From Acidimicrobiia bacterium (GTDB lineage Bacteria; Actinomycetota; Acidimicrobiia; Spongiisociales; UBA5794), in contig JASJAX010000003.1 in NCBI GenBank assembly GCA_030066755.1, forward strand, positions 1 through 44,855: DNA of 44,855 nt. Reading direction: 5' to 3'. Both the position numbers and the translations under genes were made by a program. The notes under the pieces are model-generated. The model did not search any database. It was given only the letters and a program-made list of their open reading frames with translations, and was not told the origin of the DNA. Every line of letters begins with the position of its first letter. The stretch's first letter is position 1. Below are positions 15,502-24,734 of the stretch, in pieces.

Positions 15502-17514
15502 CTATGTTGCCTCGTCGTCGACGGGGTCGAGGGATTGGCCCTCGAGGACGTAGGCCAACTCGACTCGGCTGTCGGCGGTTCCAAATGCCGTGATGACGTC
15601 CTCGGCTTCGAGGACGGTATTGCCGTGGGGGATGATCACCCGGGCCTGTCGGCGGATCGACACGAGGGTGGCCGCCTCGGGCCATTTGATGTCGCGGACC
15701 CGTTGGCCGCCGATCGGTGAAGCGTGGGGGACCGGCACTTCGTAGAACGACGCTCCGGGTTGGGTTCGCTGGCGAATCCGGTCGCGGTAGAGGTGGCGTC
15801 CCGTCGAGGCACCGAGGGCGTGGTGGTAGGCCCGGACGACACTCTCGCGGCGGAACATTCCGACGAGCTCCGTCGGACTCGACTCGGATACGACGGGGAG
15901 TCGCCCGAACCCGAGTGCTGCCATGCGGGCGAGCGCCGCAGAGACCGGCATCGTCGGCGTGACGGTGATCGGCCGAGACGTCATGACGGCGCCAACCGTG
16001 ACGTCGTCGCTAGGTCCGCCGGCACGAGCAATGTCTGAGACGGTGATCACCCCTTGGAGTCCGGCGTCGTCGACCACCGGCATACCGTGATGGCGCTCGG
16101 CACTGAGCACACGATCCGCCTCCGCCGTCGACATCGAGGGACCGACGACTGCTCCCGGCCACTTCATCACTTCGCCCACCGTGATGGTGTCGAGGAGATC
16201 GATGTCCTCACGTTTGAGCAGGTGGATGCCGCGTCGCTTGAGGGGCATGGTGTAGGCGCTCGCCGGCTGGAGCCGGTCGCCGAGGAAGGTTGCCAGCGAG
16301 GTTGCCAGCATGAGCGGTAAGACGAGTCCGTAGTCGCCGGTTATCTCGAACACGATCAGGATCGCCGTCAGGGGGGCTCGTCCGACCACCGCAAACGTCG
16401 CGGCCATGCCCACCACCGCGAAAGCTCCCGGGTCGATGTCCGAGAAGCTCCACACGTCTTCCACGATGATCGCGAGGGCCGCGCCGATCGATGCACCGAC
16501 GAAGAGACTCGGCATGAACGTCCCACCCGAGCCGCCACCTGAGCGAGTGAGCGCGTTCGTGAACATCTTGGCGATCGCCACGAGCACGAGCGCCCACCAC
16601 GCATCGTCCCGCTCGGTCGCCAGGCGGAGGAGTCCGGCAACGAAGTCCTGGCCGGTGCCGAGGGCGTCGGATTCGAGTAGGCCGATGAGCCCCACGACGC
16701 CACCCATCACCAACGGCCGAACCCAATCGGGGAATGCCGCCCGGTTCCGCAGCTGTGCGACCTGGTCGAGGATCTTCAGAAACATGACACCGAATGCCAC
16801 CGCCGCCAAACCGAGCAGTGCGTAGAGCAGCAGCTCCGCGGGATCCTCGAGGCGATGCGGTGGCGCAGTGAGGATGCGTTCCTCGCCGACGATGCTCTGG
16901 GTCGTGACCGCCGCCGCAACCGAGGCGATGACGACGGCATTGAGGTGTCGTACGGCGAAGTTCTGCAGGAGGACTTCGAGCGCGAACAGCATTCCTGCGA
17001 TCGGTGCATTGAACGATGCGCCGACGCCGGCCCCGGCGCCCGCTGCGATCAGGCTCCTCACCTGGTCCTCGCCAAAGCGGGTGTAACGCGCCAGCGATGA
17101 GCCGATGGCTCCGCCGATCATGACCGCCGGGCCCTCTCGACCGCCCGATCCGCCGGTACCGAGGGTGATGGCCGTGGCGGCGACCTTGGGGCCGATCGTG
17201 CGGGTTGGCAGGTAGCCACCGTGAAGTGACAGGCCGACCATGGTCTCCGTGACGCCGCCGCTCTCGATCTCGGGAGCGAACCGTCGAGCGATGAGCCATG
17301 CGAGGAACAGGCCGAGCGGAACAATCACGAGGGACGCCCAGGACCCCCATGCGTCTCCGACGGCTCCCGCAATGTCGGCGAACCAGCCGACCAGCAGGAA
17401 CAGCGCCGCAGCCGCGATCCCGACGAGCACCCCAACCGTCAATGAGGCGATGAGGAACGCTGCAGCGCCGCGCTTGCGGAGCGCACCACGGATCCGTGCC
17501 CAGAACGACGCCAT
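15502..17514 (-). CDS. CLC-family chloride channel/transporter with CBS and TrkA-C-like domains
   Basis: A 670-residue integral membrane protein. The CLC core covers about 1-420, with the anion-path motifs GREGP (125-129, gating Glu127), FNAPIAGMLFALE (168-180) and GGSGGTFMPS. Position 181 after Glu180 is Val, where H+-coupled exchangers of the E. coli type have the internal proton glutamate. Loss of that residue is typical of CLC channels. Two CBS motifs follow (about 440-560), then a TrkA-C/RCK-C-like domain (about 585-655). The ATG at 17514 has TAGCCT seven bases upstream and no Shine-Dalgarno sequence; upstream codons are not family-like. Divergent from xseA. Confidence 0.9.
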   Translation of the reverse strand: MASFWARIRGALRKRGAAAFLIASLTVGVLVGIAAAALFLLVGWFADIAGAVGDAWGSWASLVIVPLGLFLAWLIARRFAPEIESGGVTETMVGLSLHGGYLPTRTIGPKVAATAITLGTGGSGGREGPAVMIGGAIGSSLARYTRFGEDQVRSLIAAGAGAGVGASFNAPIAGMLFALEVLLQNFAVRHLNAVVIASVAAAVTTQSIVGEERILTAPPHRLEDPAELLLYALLGLAAVAFGVMFLKILDQVAQLRNRAAFPDWVRPLVMGGVVGLIGLLESDALGTGQDFVAGLLRLATERDDAWWALVLVAIAKMFTNALTRSGGGSGGTFMPSLFVGASIGAALAIIVEDVWSFSDIDPGAFAVVGMAATFAVVGRAPLTAILIVFEITGDYGLVLPLMLATSLATFLGDRLQPASAYTMPLKRRGIHLLKREDIDLLDTITVGEVMKWPGAVVGPSMSTAEADRVLSAERHHGMPVVDDAGLQGVITVSDIARAGGPSDDVTVGAVMTSRPITVTPTMPVSAALARMAALGFGRLPVVSESSPTELVGMFRRESVVRAYHHALGASTGRHLYRDRIRQRTQPGASFYEVPVPHASPIGGQRVRDIKWPEAATLVSIRRQARVIIPHGNTVLEAEDVITAFGTADSRVELAYVLEGQSLDPVDDEAT

Positions 17515-17595
17515 GGGCGCCAGGCTATCCGCTCGAACCGATACCCACGTCCTTGTCGGCGCGCATGTCGCTCGGCGGCGGTAGCGTCGCACCAG

Positions 17596-19011
17596 ATGGA
17601 TCGGGAACCGACCTACACCGTTGGGGAGCTCGCGACTGCGATTGGTCGCGTCGTCGACCGCGCCTTCCCGGATGAGATCTGGGTGCAAGGCGAGATTCGG
17701 GACCTCAGTCGGCCGGCGTCCGGCCACGTCTACTTCTCGCTGGTCGATCCGGGGGAGGATCCGAACACCGTCTCGCCCCCGACCCTGCCGGTCACCCTGT
17801 TCGCCTCGGACAAGGTGGCGATCAATCGCGTGCTGCAGCGCAGCGGTGCGGGCCGGTTCGGCGATGGCGTCGCCGTCAGGATTCGCGGACGTCTCAGTCA
17901 CTACGGCCCACGAAGCACCGTGCAGCTTCGCATGATCTGGATCGACACCGACTACACGCTCGGCAAGCTCGCCGCCGAACGCGCTCGGGTGGTACAGGCG
18001 CTTGCCGAAGACGGATTGCTGGACGCCAACGCACGACTGCCGTTTCCCGCTGTCCCGCAGCACATTGCCCTCATCACGAGCGAAGGCAGTGCGGCGCATG
18101 CCGACTTCATGGAAGAGCTGGCAGGCTCGGGTATTGGGTTCGATGTGACCGTGCTCGACACACGCGTCCAGGGCCTCGAGGCCGAGCCGTCGCTGCTGGC
18201 CGCACTCGACGCAGCGACCGGCGCCGAAGTCATCGCCATCGTGCGCGGCGGCGGTTCACGCAGTGACCTGGCTGCCTTCGACCGTGAGGCCGTCGCCCGC
18301 GCCGTTGCCTCCGCACCGGTTCCCGTCGTGGTGGGCATCGGACACGAGATCGACGAGACGGTGGTCGATCGAGTTGCCGCGAGGTCGTTCCGCACACCCA
18401 CGGCCTGCGCTGCGGGGCTGGTCGCCGAGGTGAACCGCTTTCTCCAGCGGCTCGACGCGGTGGCAGGAGCGATCGGCAATGCCACCCGCCGAAGGCTCTT
18501 GCGGGTCGACCGTGACCTGGCCGCTGCGGGAACGCGTGCTGAGCAAGCGGCATTGCGCCGGCTCCGGTACGCCGCGCTGGCCACCGGCCGGCTCGAAGCC
18601 GCCGTCGATCGTGCTGCGCGGCGATCCCTCGACCAAGCGGATGCGCAGACGCAGTCGACTGCACGACGGGTCGTTGCTGCGGGGGATCACCGCGTGGCGC
18701 AGGTCGACGCCGCGCTCCGCCTCGCCCAGTCGCGGCTCAGCGCCGCCGACCACGCGTTGACCCGAGCCGCCGGCCGGATTCGAACCGTTGAGGCCACGGT
18801 GGCGGCGCTGGATCCGGCTCGCGTGCTGGCACGAGGCTGGACGCTCACCACGCGCACCGACGGCCGCATCGTTCGCGACCCGGCTTCGCTGGAGATCGGG
18901 GACGGACTGGTCACGGTGTTCGAGTCCGGCCGTGTCCGTTCAACCGTCGATGCCGTGGCCGCAGGTGAGCCCGATCCAGACCAAACTGAACTGCAAGCCG
19001 ACGAGACGTAG
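17596..19011 (+). CDS. xseA: exodeoxyribonuclease VII large subunit
   Basis: A 471-residue nuclease subunit that degrades single-stranded DNA together with XseB. An N-terminal OB fold (about 5-105) includes WVQGEIRDLSRPASGHVYFSL-like residues (shown in part). The catalytic domain has ALITSEGSAAHADF, IVRGGGSRSDLAAFD and GIGHEIDETVVD, all typical. A long helical, Arg/Ala-rich coiled-coil region precedes the C-terminal ARGWTLTTRTDG segment. TAGCGT at 17582-17587 lies eight bases before the ATG without a Shine-Dalgarno sequence. xseB follows after 10 bp. Confidence 0.95.
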   Translation: MDREPTYTVGELATAIGRVVDRAFPDEIWVQGEIRDLSRPASGHVYFSLVDPGEDPNTVSPPTLPVTLFASDKVAINRVLQRSGAGRFGDGVAVRIRGRLSHYGPRSTVQLRMIWIDTDYTLGKLAAERARVVQALAEDGLLDANARLPFPAVPQHIALITSEGSAAHADFMEELAGSGIGFDVTVLDTRVQGLEAEPSLLAALDAATGAEVIAIVRGGGSRSDLAAFDREAVARAVASAPVPVVVGIGHEIDETVVDRVAARSFRTPTACAAGLVAEVNRFLQRLDAVAGAIGNATRRRLLRVDRDLAAAGTRAEQAALRRLRYAALATGRLEAAVDRAARRSLDQADAQTQSTARRVVAAGDHRVAQVDAALRLAQSRLSAADHALTRAAGRIRTVEATVAALDPARVLARGWTLTTRTDGRIVRDPASLEIGDGLVTVFESGRVRSTVDAVAAGEPDPDQTELQADET

Positions 19012-19021
19012 AGGAGCCTTC

Positions 19022-19234
19022 ATGACCGAGTCGAACTCGCTCGGCTACACCGCCGCAATGGAAGAACTCGAGCAGATCCTCCAGGAGATCGAAGCCGACG
19101 ACGTCGATGTCGACGTGCTGACCGATCGCGTCGCCCGTGCTGCGGAACTGATTCGCACGTGCCGGGAACGTATCGCCTCGACCCGCACCGAGGTCGAGCG
19201 AGTGGTTACCGAGCTCGATGGAGAAGGAACGTGA
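19022..19234 (+). CDS. xseB: exodeoxyribonuclease VII small subunit
   Basis: A 70-residue helical protein with the XseB pattern: YTAAMEELEQILQEIE near the N-terminus, then a Val/Asp stretch VDVDVLTDRVARAAELIRTC and a second helix. Length is usual for the family. GAGGAG lies five bases before the ATG. It is 10 bp downstream of xseA, so the two are co-transcribed and their products form the ExoVII complex. Confidence 0.93.
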   Translation: MTESNSLGYTAAMEELEQILQEIEADDVDVDVLTDRVARAAELIRTCRERIASTRTEVERVVTELDGEGT

Positions 19235-19304
19235 CGACGACTCCGCATTCGGTCATGCGCCGCTGGCGATGCCGTTGGGGATATCACTACGAAGGGATCC
19301 GATC

Positions 19305-19721
19305 ATGAGTGACGAGGCAACCCACACGCACACGACCGCTCGGTACGGGTTCTTTCCGATCGTTGCCGCCGATTCGGTCACCGTTCGGCAGGCCGGCGTG
19401 ACCGCCGCCCTGAGCTCGGGCGACATGTCGATGATCCAGGGCGGCGGCAACTTCGCGATTGCGGGCGGCAACCTCGCCATCACGATGGGTGGTTCGAATG
19501 CCCTCCTCGCGGGCGGTGATGTCTCGATCGAACAGGGTGGCGCGCTCCTGATGGGCGCCCGATCGGTGTCCGTACGCCAGGGCTTCGTTGGCGCCGTGGT
19601 GGCCGCCAACGTCGAGCTCGAAGAGAGCCGGGTCCTGCTCACGACCCCTCAGGCCGCCGCCCTCGGCGCCGCCTTGGGGTTCGTCGTGCTGTTGCTCGGT
19701 CGCCTGTTTCGTAGGGGTTAG
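19305..19721 (+). CDS. glycine-rich repeat protein with C-terminal membrane anchor
   Basis: A 138-residue protein with no family I can name. Residues 22-112 form short repeats of about 12-14 residues alternating beta strands with Gly-Gly turns (SSGDMSMIQGGGNFAIAGGN, then similar units), consistent with a small beta-helix like that of bactofilins. A hydrophobic helix at about 116-132 followed by RLFRRG makes a tail anchor, which places the repeat domain in the cytoplasm. GAAGGGA lies upstream of the ATG. It follows xseB by 70 bp on the same strand, but a functional link is not evident. Confidence 0.8.
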   Translation: MSDEATHTHTTARYGFFPIVAADSVTVRQAGVTAALSSGDMSMIQGGGNFAIAGGNLAITMGGSNALLAGGDVSIEQGGALLMGARSVSVRQGFVGAVVAANVELEESRVLLTTPQAAALGAALGFVVLLLGRLFRRG

Positions 19722-19856
19722 GAGAGCAGCTTCGAGCCCGGACGCCGTTCGGATCCTGGTCTTGGGACGCCGCAGAGCCGAGCGGCGGCGGTGGTGAGGT
19801 CGAGCCCCGAGCCTCGAGTAGAGGGTTGACGCAACTGTCCTCAGGCGCGGCACGCT

Positions 19857-19939
19857 CTCGTGGCTCGTGGCTCGTGGCTCGTGGCTCGTGGCTCGTGGCT
19901 GACGACTGACGACTGACGACCGGCGGCCTTCCGGCCGCC
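19857..19939. repeat. heptamer array R6 plus hairpin
   Basis: Nine perfect heptamers: CTCGTGG x6 (19857-19898) then CTGACGA x3 (19899-19919). A hairpin follows with arms GGCGGCC (19922-19928) and GGCCGCC (19933-19939), loop TTCC, on the malic-enzyme side. The rest of 19722-19968 shows no gene; 19798-19818 has further CGAG-rich repeats without clear period. Confidence 0.92.
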
Positions 19940-19968
19940 CCCATTCCCTGCCGCCCTAAGCTCAGCCC

Positions 19969-21678
19969 ATGGCCTCCCTTGGCTTTCGGCCGGAGATCGA
20001 CCCCGATACCGGGGAGTCGTACCTCGCCGTCGAACAACGCGGCGTCGACCTCCTCAAGAATCCGCTGCTCAACAAGGGCACGGCCTTCTCTGAGAGCGAG
20101 CGTGATGACTTCGGCCTGTGGGGATTGCTCCCGGCCCACGTTTCGTCGATCGATGAGCAGGTCGATCGCTTCATGGAGCAGTACTCGCTGAAGACCACCG
20201 ATCTCGGTCGCAACATCGAGCTCAACGGTCTCCTCGACGCCAACGAGACACTCTTCTATCGCGTGGTCAGCGAGAACCTGGAAGCACTGGTCCCCATCAT
20301 CTACACCCCGACGGTCGCCGCTGCGTGCGCTCGATGGAGTCGCATCTTCCGGCGGTCGCGCGGGATCTACATCACTCCGCGCGATCGGGGTCGCATGGTC
20401 GATGTGCTGCGGAGTCGCCCCAAGTGGCCACGACCGGTCATCGTCGTCACCGACAACGAACGGATCCTCGGGATCGGCGACCAGGGCGCGGGTGGCATGG
20501 GGATCCCGATCGGCAAACTCGCCCTGTACGCCGCAGCTGCGGGAATCCACCCGGCGCGACTCGTCCCCATTTCGTTGGACGTCGGCACCGAGAACGAGGA
20601 GCTCCTCGACGATCCGCTGTACCTCGGGTGGCGCCAGCGCCGTCTCCGGGGTGACGAGTACGACGCCTTCATCGCCGAGTTCGTCGATGCCGTGAAGGAG
20701 GCCTATCCCGGGGCCCTGCTGCAGTGGGAGGACTTCGCCAACCTGACGAGCTTCAAGAATCTCGAGACGTATCGTCACGACGTACTGTCGTTCAACGACG
20801 ACATCCAGGGCACCGCCGCAATGGTGGTTGCAGGTCTCCTCGCAGCCACACGCCACATCGGCGGCAAGCTCACGGATCATCGTGTGGTTGTCGTCGGCGC
20901 AGGATCGGCCGGGATCGGCATCCGTGACCAGGTCGCCGCCGCCATGGTGGCCGAGGGGGCGGATCCGGATGTGGCGGCCGGGCGCATCTTCGTGCTCGAC
21001 TCGCGTGGCCTCATCGTCGAAGGCAGGCCGGATCTGTCGGCAGCCAAACAGCGCCTCGCCGTACCGACCGCTGCGATCACGAACTGGCAGATCTCCGACC
21101 ACCCGATCGGCCTCTCCGACGTGGTCCGAAACGCCAGGGCTTCCGTGCTGATCGGTGTGAGCGGCGTCGCCGGCATCTTCAACCAGGAGATCGTGGCCCG
21201 TATGGCCCGCTACGTCGACCGGCCAATCATCATGCCGCTGTCGAACCCGACGACGCACGCCGAGGTCACGCCCGAGAACGCTCTCGCGTGGACCGGCGGC
21301 CGGGCCGTCGTGGCGACGGGGAGTCCGTTCCCGGCGGTGACACATCGCGACCGCACGCACCACATTGGTCAGGCAAACAACGTATTCGTCTTCCCTGGTA
21401 TGGGGCTCGGCGCACTGGCCGTCGGGGCCGGCGAGGTCACCGAGCGGATGTTCCTCGCGGCGGCTCGAGCGTTGGCAGGAACGGTCGGGGACGAGATGTT
21501 GTCCACCGGTCGGATCGTTCCGCCGATCACGGAGGCACCCGAGGCTTCGCTCGTCGTCGCTCGGGCGGTTGCCGAGCAGGCGGTACGCGATGGGGTCGCC
21601 GAGCCATCTGAGGACCTCGAAGCGCAGATCCATGCGGCCCACTGGACGCCCGAGTACCTTCCGTACCGACCCGCATGA
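19969..21678 (+). CDS. malic enzyme (oxaloacetate-decarboxylating malate dehydrogenase)
   Basis: A 569-residue large-form malic enzyme, converting malate to pyruvate and CO2 with reduction of NAD(P)+. YTPTVA is at 112-117, GIGDQGAGGMGIPIGK at 168-183 (catalytic Lys183), metal ligands Glu254-Asp255 (WEDF) and Asp278 (NDDIQGTA), and the Rossmann motif VVVVGAGSAGIG at 306-317. Length matches the NAD-dependent MaeA-like group, though cofactor choice cannot be fixed by eye. TAAGCT lies six bases before the ATG and no Shine-Dalgarno sequence is present. The stop overlaps the next start (ATGA). Confidence 0.95.
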   Translation: MASLGFRPEIDPDTGESYLAVEQRGVDLLKNPLLNKGTAFSESERDDFGLWGLLPAHVSSIDEQVDRFMEQYSLKTTDLGRNIELNGLLDANETLFYRVVSENLEALVPIIYTPTVAAACARWSRIFRRSRGIYITPRDRGRMVDVLRSRPKWPRPVIVVTDNERILGIGDQGAGGMGIPIGKLALYAAAAGIHPARLVPISLDVGTENEELLDDPLYLGWRQRRLRGDEYDAFIAEFVDAVKEAYPGALLQWEDFANLTSFKNLETYRHDVLSFNDDIQGTAAMVVAGLLAATRHIGGKLTDHRVVVVGAGSAGIGIRDQVAAAMVAEGADPDVAAGRIFVLDSRGLIVEGRPDLSAAKQRLAVPTAAITNWQISDHPIGLSDVVRNARASVLIGVSGVAGIFNQEIVARMARYVDRPIIMPLSNPTTHAEVTPENALAWTGGRAVVATGSPFPAVTHRDRTHHIGQANNVFVFPGMGLGALAVGAGEVTERMFLAAARALAGTVGDEMLSTGRIVPPITEAPEASLVVARAVAEQAVRDGVAEPSEDLEAQIHAAHWTPEYLPYRPA

Positions 21679-23135
21679 ACGAATACGAGATTCCTCAACC
21701 GAGTCCCCTCCGTCGCATCCACGCCAACCGCACGCTGAACCTGCGTTCGATCCGCGCCATCGGGTACGACATGGACTACACGCTCGTGCATTACCACGTT
21801 GATCAGTGGGAGCAACGGGCGTTCGAACATGCCCGTGACCGCCTCACTGCGGACGGGTGGCCGGTGGAGGACCTGCAGTTCGACCCGAGGGCGGTCATTC
21901 GGGGTCTGGCCATCGACCTCGAGCTCGGCAATCTGCTCAAGGCGACCCGGTTCGGCTACATCATCCGAGCAGCCCACGGCACCCGGTTCCTCGACTACGA
22001 CGAGCTCCGCAACGTCTACAGCGGCACGCTCGTCGATCTGGCCGAGGATCGGTTTGTCTTCATGAACTCGCTCTTCTCGCTCTCGGAAGCGAGTCTCTAC
22101 AGCCAGCTCGTGGATCTGCTCGATGCCGGCAAGCTTCCGGGACGGGTCGGGTACGCGGACTGCTACCGCCGGGTCGAGGCGGTGATCGACTCGGCGCACC
22201 AGGAGGGCCAGCTGAAGGCCGAGATCCTGGCCGATCCGGAGCGGTTCATCGACCTCGACGGCGACATCGTTCTCGCGCTGCGAGATCAACGCAACGCCGG
22301 CAAGCGGCTGATGCTGATCACGAACTCGGACTGGGACTACGCCCAACGCATCATGACCTACAGCTTCGACCGATTCCTGCCGGCTGGCGCGACGTGGCGA
22401 GAGCTGTTCGACACCGTGATCGTGTCTGCGTCCAAGCCCGACTTCTTCACGTCGGACCTGCCCCTCTACAAGGTCGAGGACGAGGCCAAGGGACTGCTCC
22501 GACCACACTTCGGTCCGATCGAGGCCGGAGGCGTGTTCTTCGGCGGCAACGCCCGCCAGGTAGAGCGGAGCCTGGGTCTCTCGGGTGACGAGATCCTGTA
22601 CGTCGGCGACCATCTCTTCGGTGACGTGCACTTCTCGAAAGCACTCTTGCGCTGGCGGACGGCGCTGATCCTGCGTGAGCTCGAAGGCGAGGTCCGGTCG
22701 CTCGTCGACTTCCTGCCCGGCCAGATCGAGCTCGACCGACTGATGGAAGACAAACAGCAACTCGAGGCGGAGCTCGCCGCCCTTCGGGTGAGCGATCAAC
22801 GAGTGCGATTGGGATACGCCGATCCGTTCGTCGACATCGACGATGTGAAGGGTCGGATCGAAGCGACCCGGGCGGCGATTGCGGCGGTCGATGACCACAT
22901 CGCCCCGCTGGCTCGTACGTCGGGCAGCTTGCAGAATGACGCCTGGGGTCCGCTCATGCGCGCCGGGCAGGACAAGAGTCTCTTCGCCCGCCAAGTCGAG
23001 CGGTACGCGGACATCTACACCTCGCGTGTTTCGAACCTGCTGTATCCGACGCCATTCGCCCTGCTGCGCGCCGCTCGACTCGATCTCCCGCACGACCCGC
23101 ACCCCGAACACGAGGCCCAAGACCCGGCCCAGTGA
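21675..23135 (+). CDS. HAD-superfamily 5'-nucleotidase, cN-II type
   Basis: A 486-residue HAD hydrolase resembling eukaryotic cytosolic purine 5'-nucleotidase (HAD-IG). The nucleophile motif DMDYTL is at 32-37 (Asp32, Asp34). Later come [12 protein letters not shown] for motif II and [13 protein letters not shown] for the C-terminal acidic motif. The helical tail from about 350 to 420 is Glu/Leu-rich. It would dephosphorylate IMP/GMP-like nucleotides; substrate is inferred from the family only. It is translationally coupled to the malic enzyme by a 4-nt overlap, although no metabolic link is obvious. Confidence 0.9.
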   Translation: MNEYEIPQPSPLRRIHANRTLNLRSIRAIGYDMDYTLVHYHVDQWEQRAFEHARDRLTADGWPVEDLQFDPRAVIRGLAIDLELGNLLKATRFGYIIRAAHGTRFLDYDELRNVYSGTLVDLAEDRFVFMNSLFSLSEASLYSQLVDLLDAGKLPGRVGYADCYRRVEAVIDSAHQEGQLKAEILADPERFIDLDGDIVLALRDQRNAGKRLMLITNSDWDYAQRIMTYSFDRFLPAGATWRELFDTVIVSASKPDFFTSDLPLYKVEDEAKGLLRPHFGPIEAGGVFFGGNARQVERSLGLSGDEILYVGDHLFGDVHFSKALLRWRTALILRELEGEVRSLVDFLPGQIELDRLMEDKQQLEAELAALRVSDQRVRLGYADPFVDIDDVKGRIEATRAAIAAVDDHIAPLARTSGSLQNDAWGPLMRAGQDKSLFARQVERYADIYTSRVSNLLYPTPFALLRAARLDLPHDPHPEHEAQDPAQ

Positions 23136-23281
23136 CCCGTGTGCCGCCCGTCGAGCGATCGGCGATGGCGAGTCGTCGCGCCGGGTCGGATACCCTTGGC
23201 ACCGCAACGAAGCCGAGGCTTCGCGTGCACCCGACCGGCAACGGCGGGCCAGCCCGATCATCTGACGCAAGGAGGCCCGAG

Positions 23282-23590
23282 TTGAGAGATGCGCTCGACA
23301 CTCATCGACGGTGGACGGCCGAAGGCAAGGACGTCGCCGTAGCGACGGTCGTCAGCGTCCAAGGCTCGGCACCCCGACCCGAAGGATCCAAGTTCCTCGT
23401 GTCCTCGGCCGGGGACATGGCAGGTTCGGTGAGCGGCGGGTGTGTCGAGAACGACGTGTTTCTCCACGCCCAGGGAGTCCTCGAAACGGGTACGCCGAAG
23501 CTCGTGACCTACGGCATTGCGGATGAGGATGCGTTCGAGGTCGGGCTCACGTGCGGTGGGACGATCTCGGTGTTCATCGAACCGTGGTGA
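23282..23590 (+). CDS. XdhC/CoxI family protein, N-terminal half
   Basis: A 102-residue XdhC_CoxI domain with the conserved [17 protein letters not shown] and LTCGG segments. The family inserts sulfurated molybdenum cofactor into xanthine or CO dehydrogenases. The start is TTG at 23282, chosen because AAGGAGG lies six bases upstream and homology begins there; an in-frame ATG at 23132 adds 50 residues with no family character. The stop overlaps the next gene's GTG (GTGA), so the normally single XdhC chain is made as two coupled polypeptides. Confidence 0.85.
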   Translation: MRDALDTHRRWTAEGKDVAVATVVSVQGSAPRPEGSKFLVSSAGDMAGSVSGGCVENDVFLHAQGVLETGTPKLVTYGIADEDAFEVGLTCGGTISVFIEPW

Positions 23591-24372
23591 GCGAACTCCT
23601 GAGCGCCGTCGATGCAATCGTCGAGTCCGAACGACTCGGGGCGACGGCCACGGTCATCGACGGGCCCGATGTCGGCACCAAAGCGCTCATCGACGCCGAG
23701 AACGGCATCCTCGCCGGGGAGCTGCCGGAGGACATCGTGGCTGCGGTCCTGTCGGATGCCGGCGAGCTGATGGAACGGGAGCAATCGCGCACCCTCGGCT
23801 ACGGGGATCGCCGGGTCTTCATCGAGACGATCGCGCCGCCGCCGGTGCTGCTGATCTTCGGCGCCGGCCACGTGTCCCAGCCTCTGGCCCACATGGCGCA
23901 GGTTGTCGGGTTCCGTGTCATCGTGGCCGATGCCCGCAAAACGTGGGCTACACCGGAGCGGTTCCCCGACGTCGACGAGCTCATCGTCGACTGGCCGGAT
24001 GTCGTCTTCGAGCGCTACCAACCCGATCGGCGCACGTACGTCGCCATCACGAGCCACGACCCGCGGTTCGAGGATCCAGTGTTCCCCGCTCTCCATGGTG
24101 CTCCGATCCGCTACCTCGGAGCGATGGGCAGCCGCCGTACGCACCGGGCCCGATTGGAGCGGCTCGCCGCCGCCGGCTGGACGCCGGAGCAGCTTGCGAC
24201 GATTCACGGACCAATCGGCCTCGACCTGGGGGCTGAAACACCGGAAGAGATGGCGATCTCGATCCTCGGCGAGATCATCCAGGTCCGATACGGCCACGGC
24301 ACCGGCCTCTCACTCCACGGAACCGATGGCCGAATCCATGCCCAACGGGGCGAGGAGGAAGGCACTACCTAG
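23587..24372 (+). CDS. XdhC family protein, C-terminal Rossmann half
   Basis: A 261-residue protein with a Rossmann segment [15 protein letters not shown] (about 98-112), then [33 protein letters not shown] and the C-terminal [17 protein letters not shown] motif, all typical of XdhC_C. An N-terminal region of about 85 residues resembles the second part of the XdhC_CoxI module. The start is the GTG at 23587 (or 23584) overlapping the previous stop. No molybdenum hydroxylase genes are in the window, so its client enzyme must be elsewhere. It converges with azlD. Confidence 0.85.
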   Translation: MSELLSAVDAIVESERLGATATVIDGPDVGTKALIDAENGILAGELPEDIVAAVLSDAGELMEREQSRTLGYGDRRVFIETIAPPPVLLIFGAGHVSQPLAHMAQVVGFRVIVADARKTWATPERFPDVDELIVDWPDVVFERYQPDRRTYVAITSHDPRFEDPVFPALHGAPIRYLGAMGSRRTHRARLERLAAAGWTPEQLATIHGPIGLDLGAETPEEMAISILGEIIQVRYGHGTGLSLHGTDGRIHAQRGEEEGTT

Positions 24373-24393
24373 ACACGGACTCGCAGTGTGTCT
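24371..24393. terminator. weak stem-loop between convergent genes
   Basis: AGACAC (24371-24376) pairs with GTGTCT (24388-24393) around an 11-nt loop. It lies in the 44-bp gap between convergent stops at 24372 and 24417. The weak stem and missing T-run make it tentative. Confidence 0.3.
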
Positions 24394-24416
24394 GAGTGAT
24401 TTGGCGCGCTGACCCC

Positions 24417-24734
24417 TCAGACCAACCACTGCAGCAGCCACAGGGAACCCATGCCGACGACGATCGCCCACGACACGGACTTGAAGCGAATCACAACGAC
24501 GGCTGCTGCCAGCGCGGCGAGGAACCGGGGGTTCGAGGCTGGAGCCACATCGAGTGCTCCATCACGGAGCAGGACCGCCGGCAATACCAGTGCCGCAAGG
24601 ACGGACGGCGCAACGTACTTCAGCGGGCGTTCGGCCCAGACGGGCATGGCTCGACTCCCGAGCGCGCCGACGAACGACAGTCGTGACAGGTAGGTCCCGA
24701 CTCCGATGATGACGACGGTGATCCACGGGTTCAT
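24417..24734 (-). CDS. azlD: AzlD-family branched-chain amino acid export subunit
   Basis: A 105-residue protein with four hydrophobic segments. The N-terminal NPWITVVIIGVGTYLSRLSF and the LKYVAPSVLAALV stretch are typical of AzlD. It would form an exporter of branched-chain amino acids with AzlC. Its ATG overlaps the azlC stop by 4 nt (ATGA), so the two proteins are made in step. Confidence 0.9.
   Translation of the reverse strand: MNPWITVVIIGVGTYLSRLSFVGALGSRAMPVWAERPLKYVAPSVLAALVLPAVLLRDGALDVAPASNPRFLAALAAAVVVIRFKSVSWAIVVGMGSLWLLQWLV

Noticed and set aside
17515-18099. 195-residue N-terminal extension of the CLC protein
   Set aside because: It is antisense to xseA and not CLC-like; the ATG at 17514 has a TAGCCT hexamer upstream.
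19639-23270. Long minus-strand open frames (667 and 633 codons)
   Set aside because: They oppose malic enzyme and the cN-II nucleotidase, which have intact motifs; the composition of the antisense frames is not protein-like.
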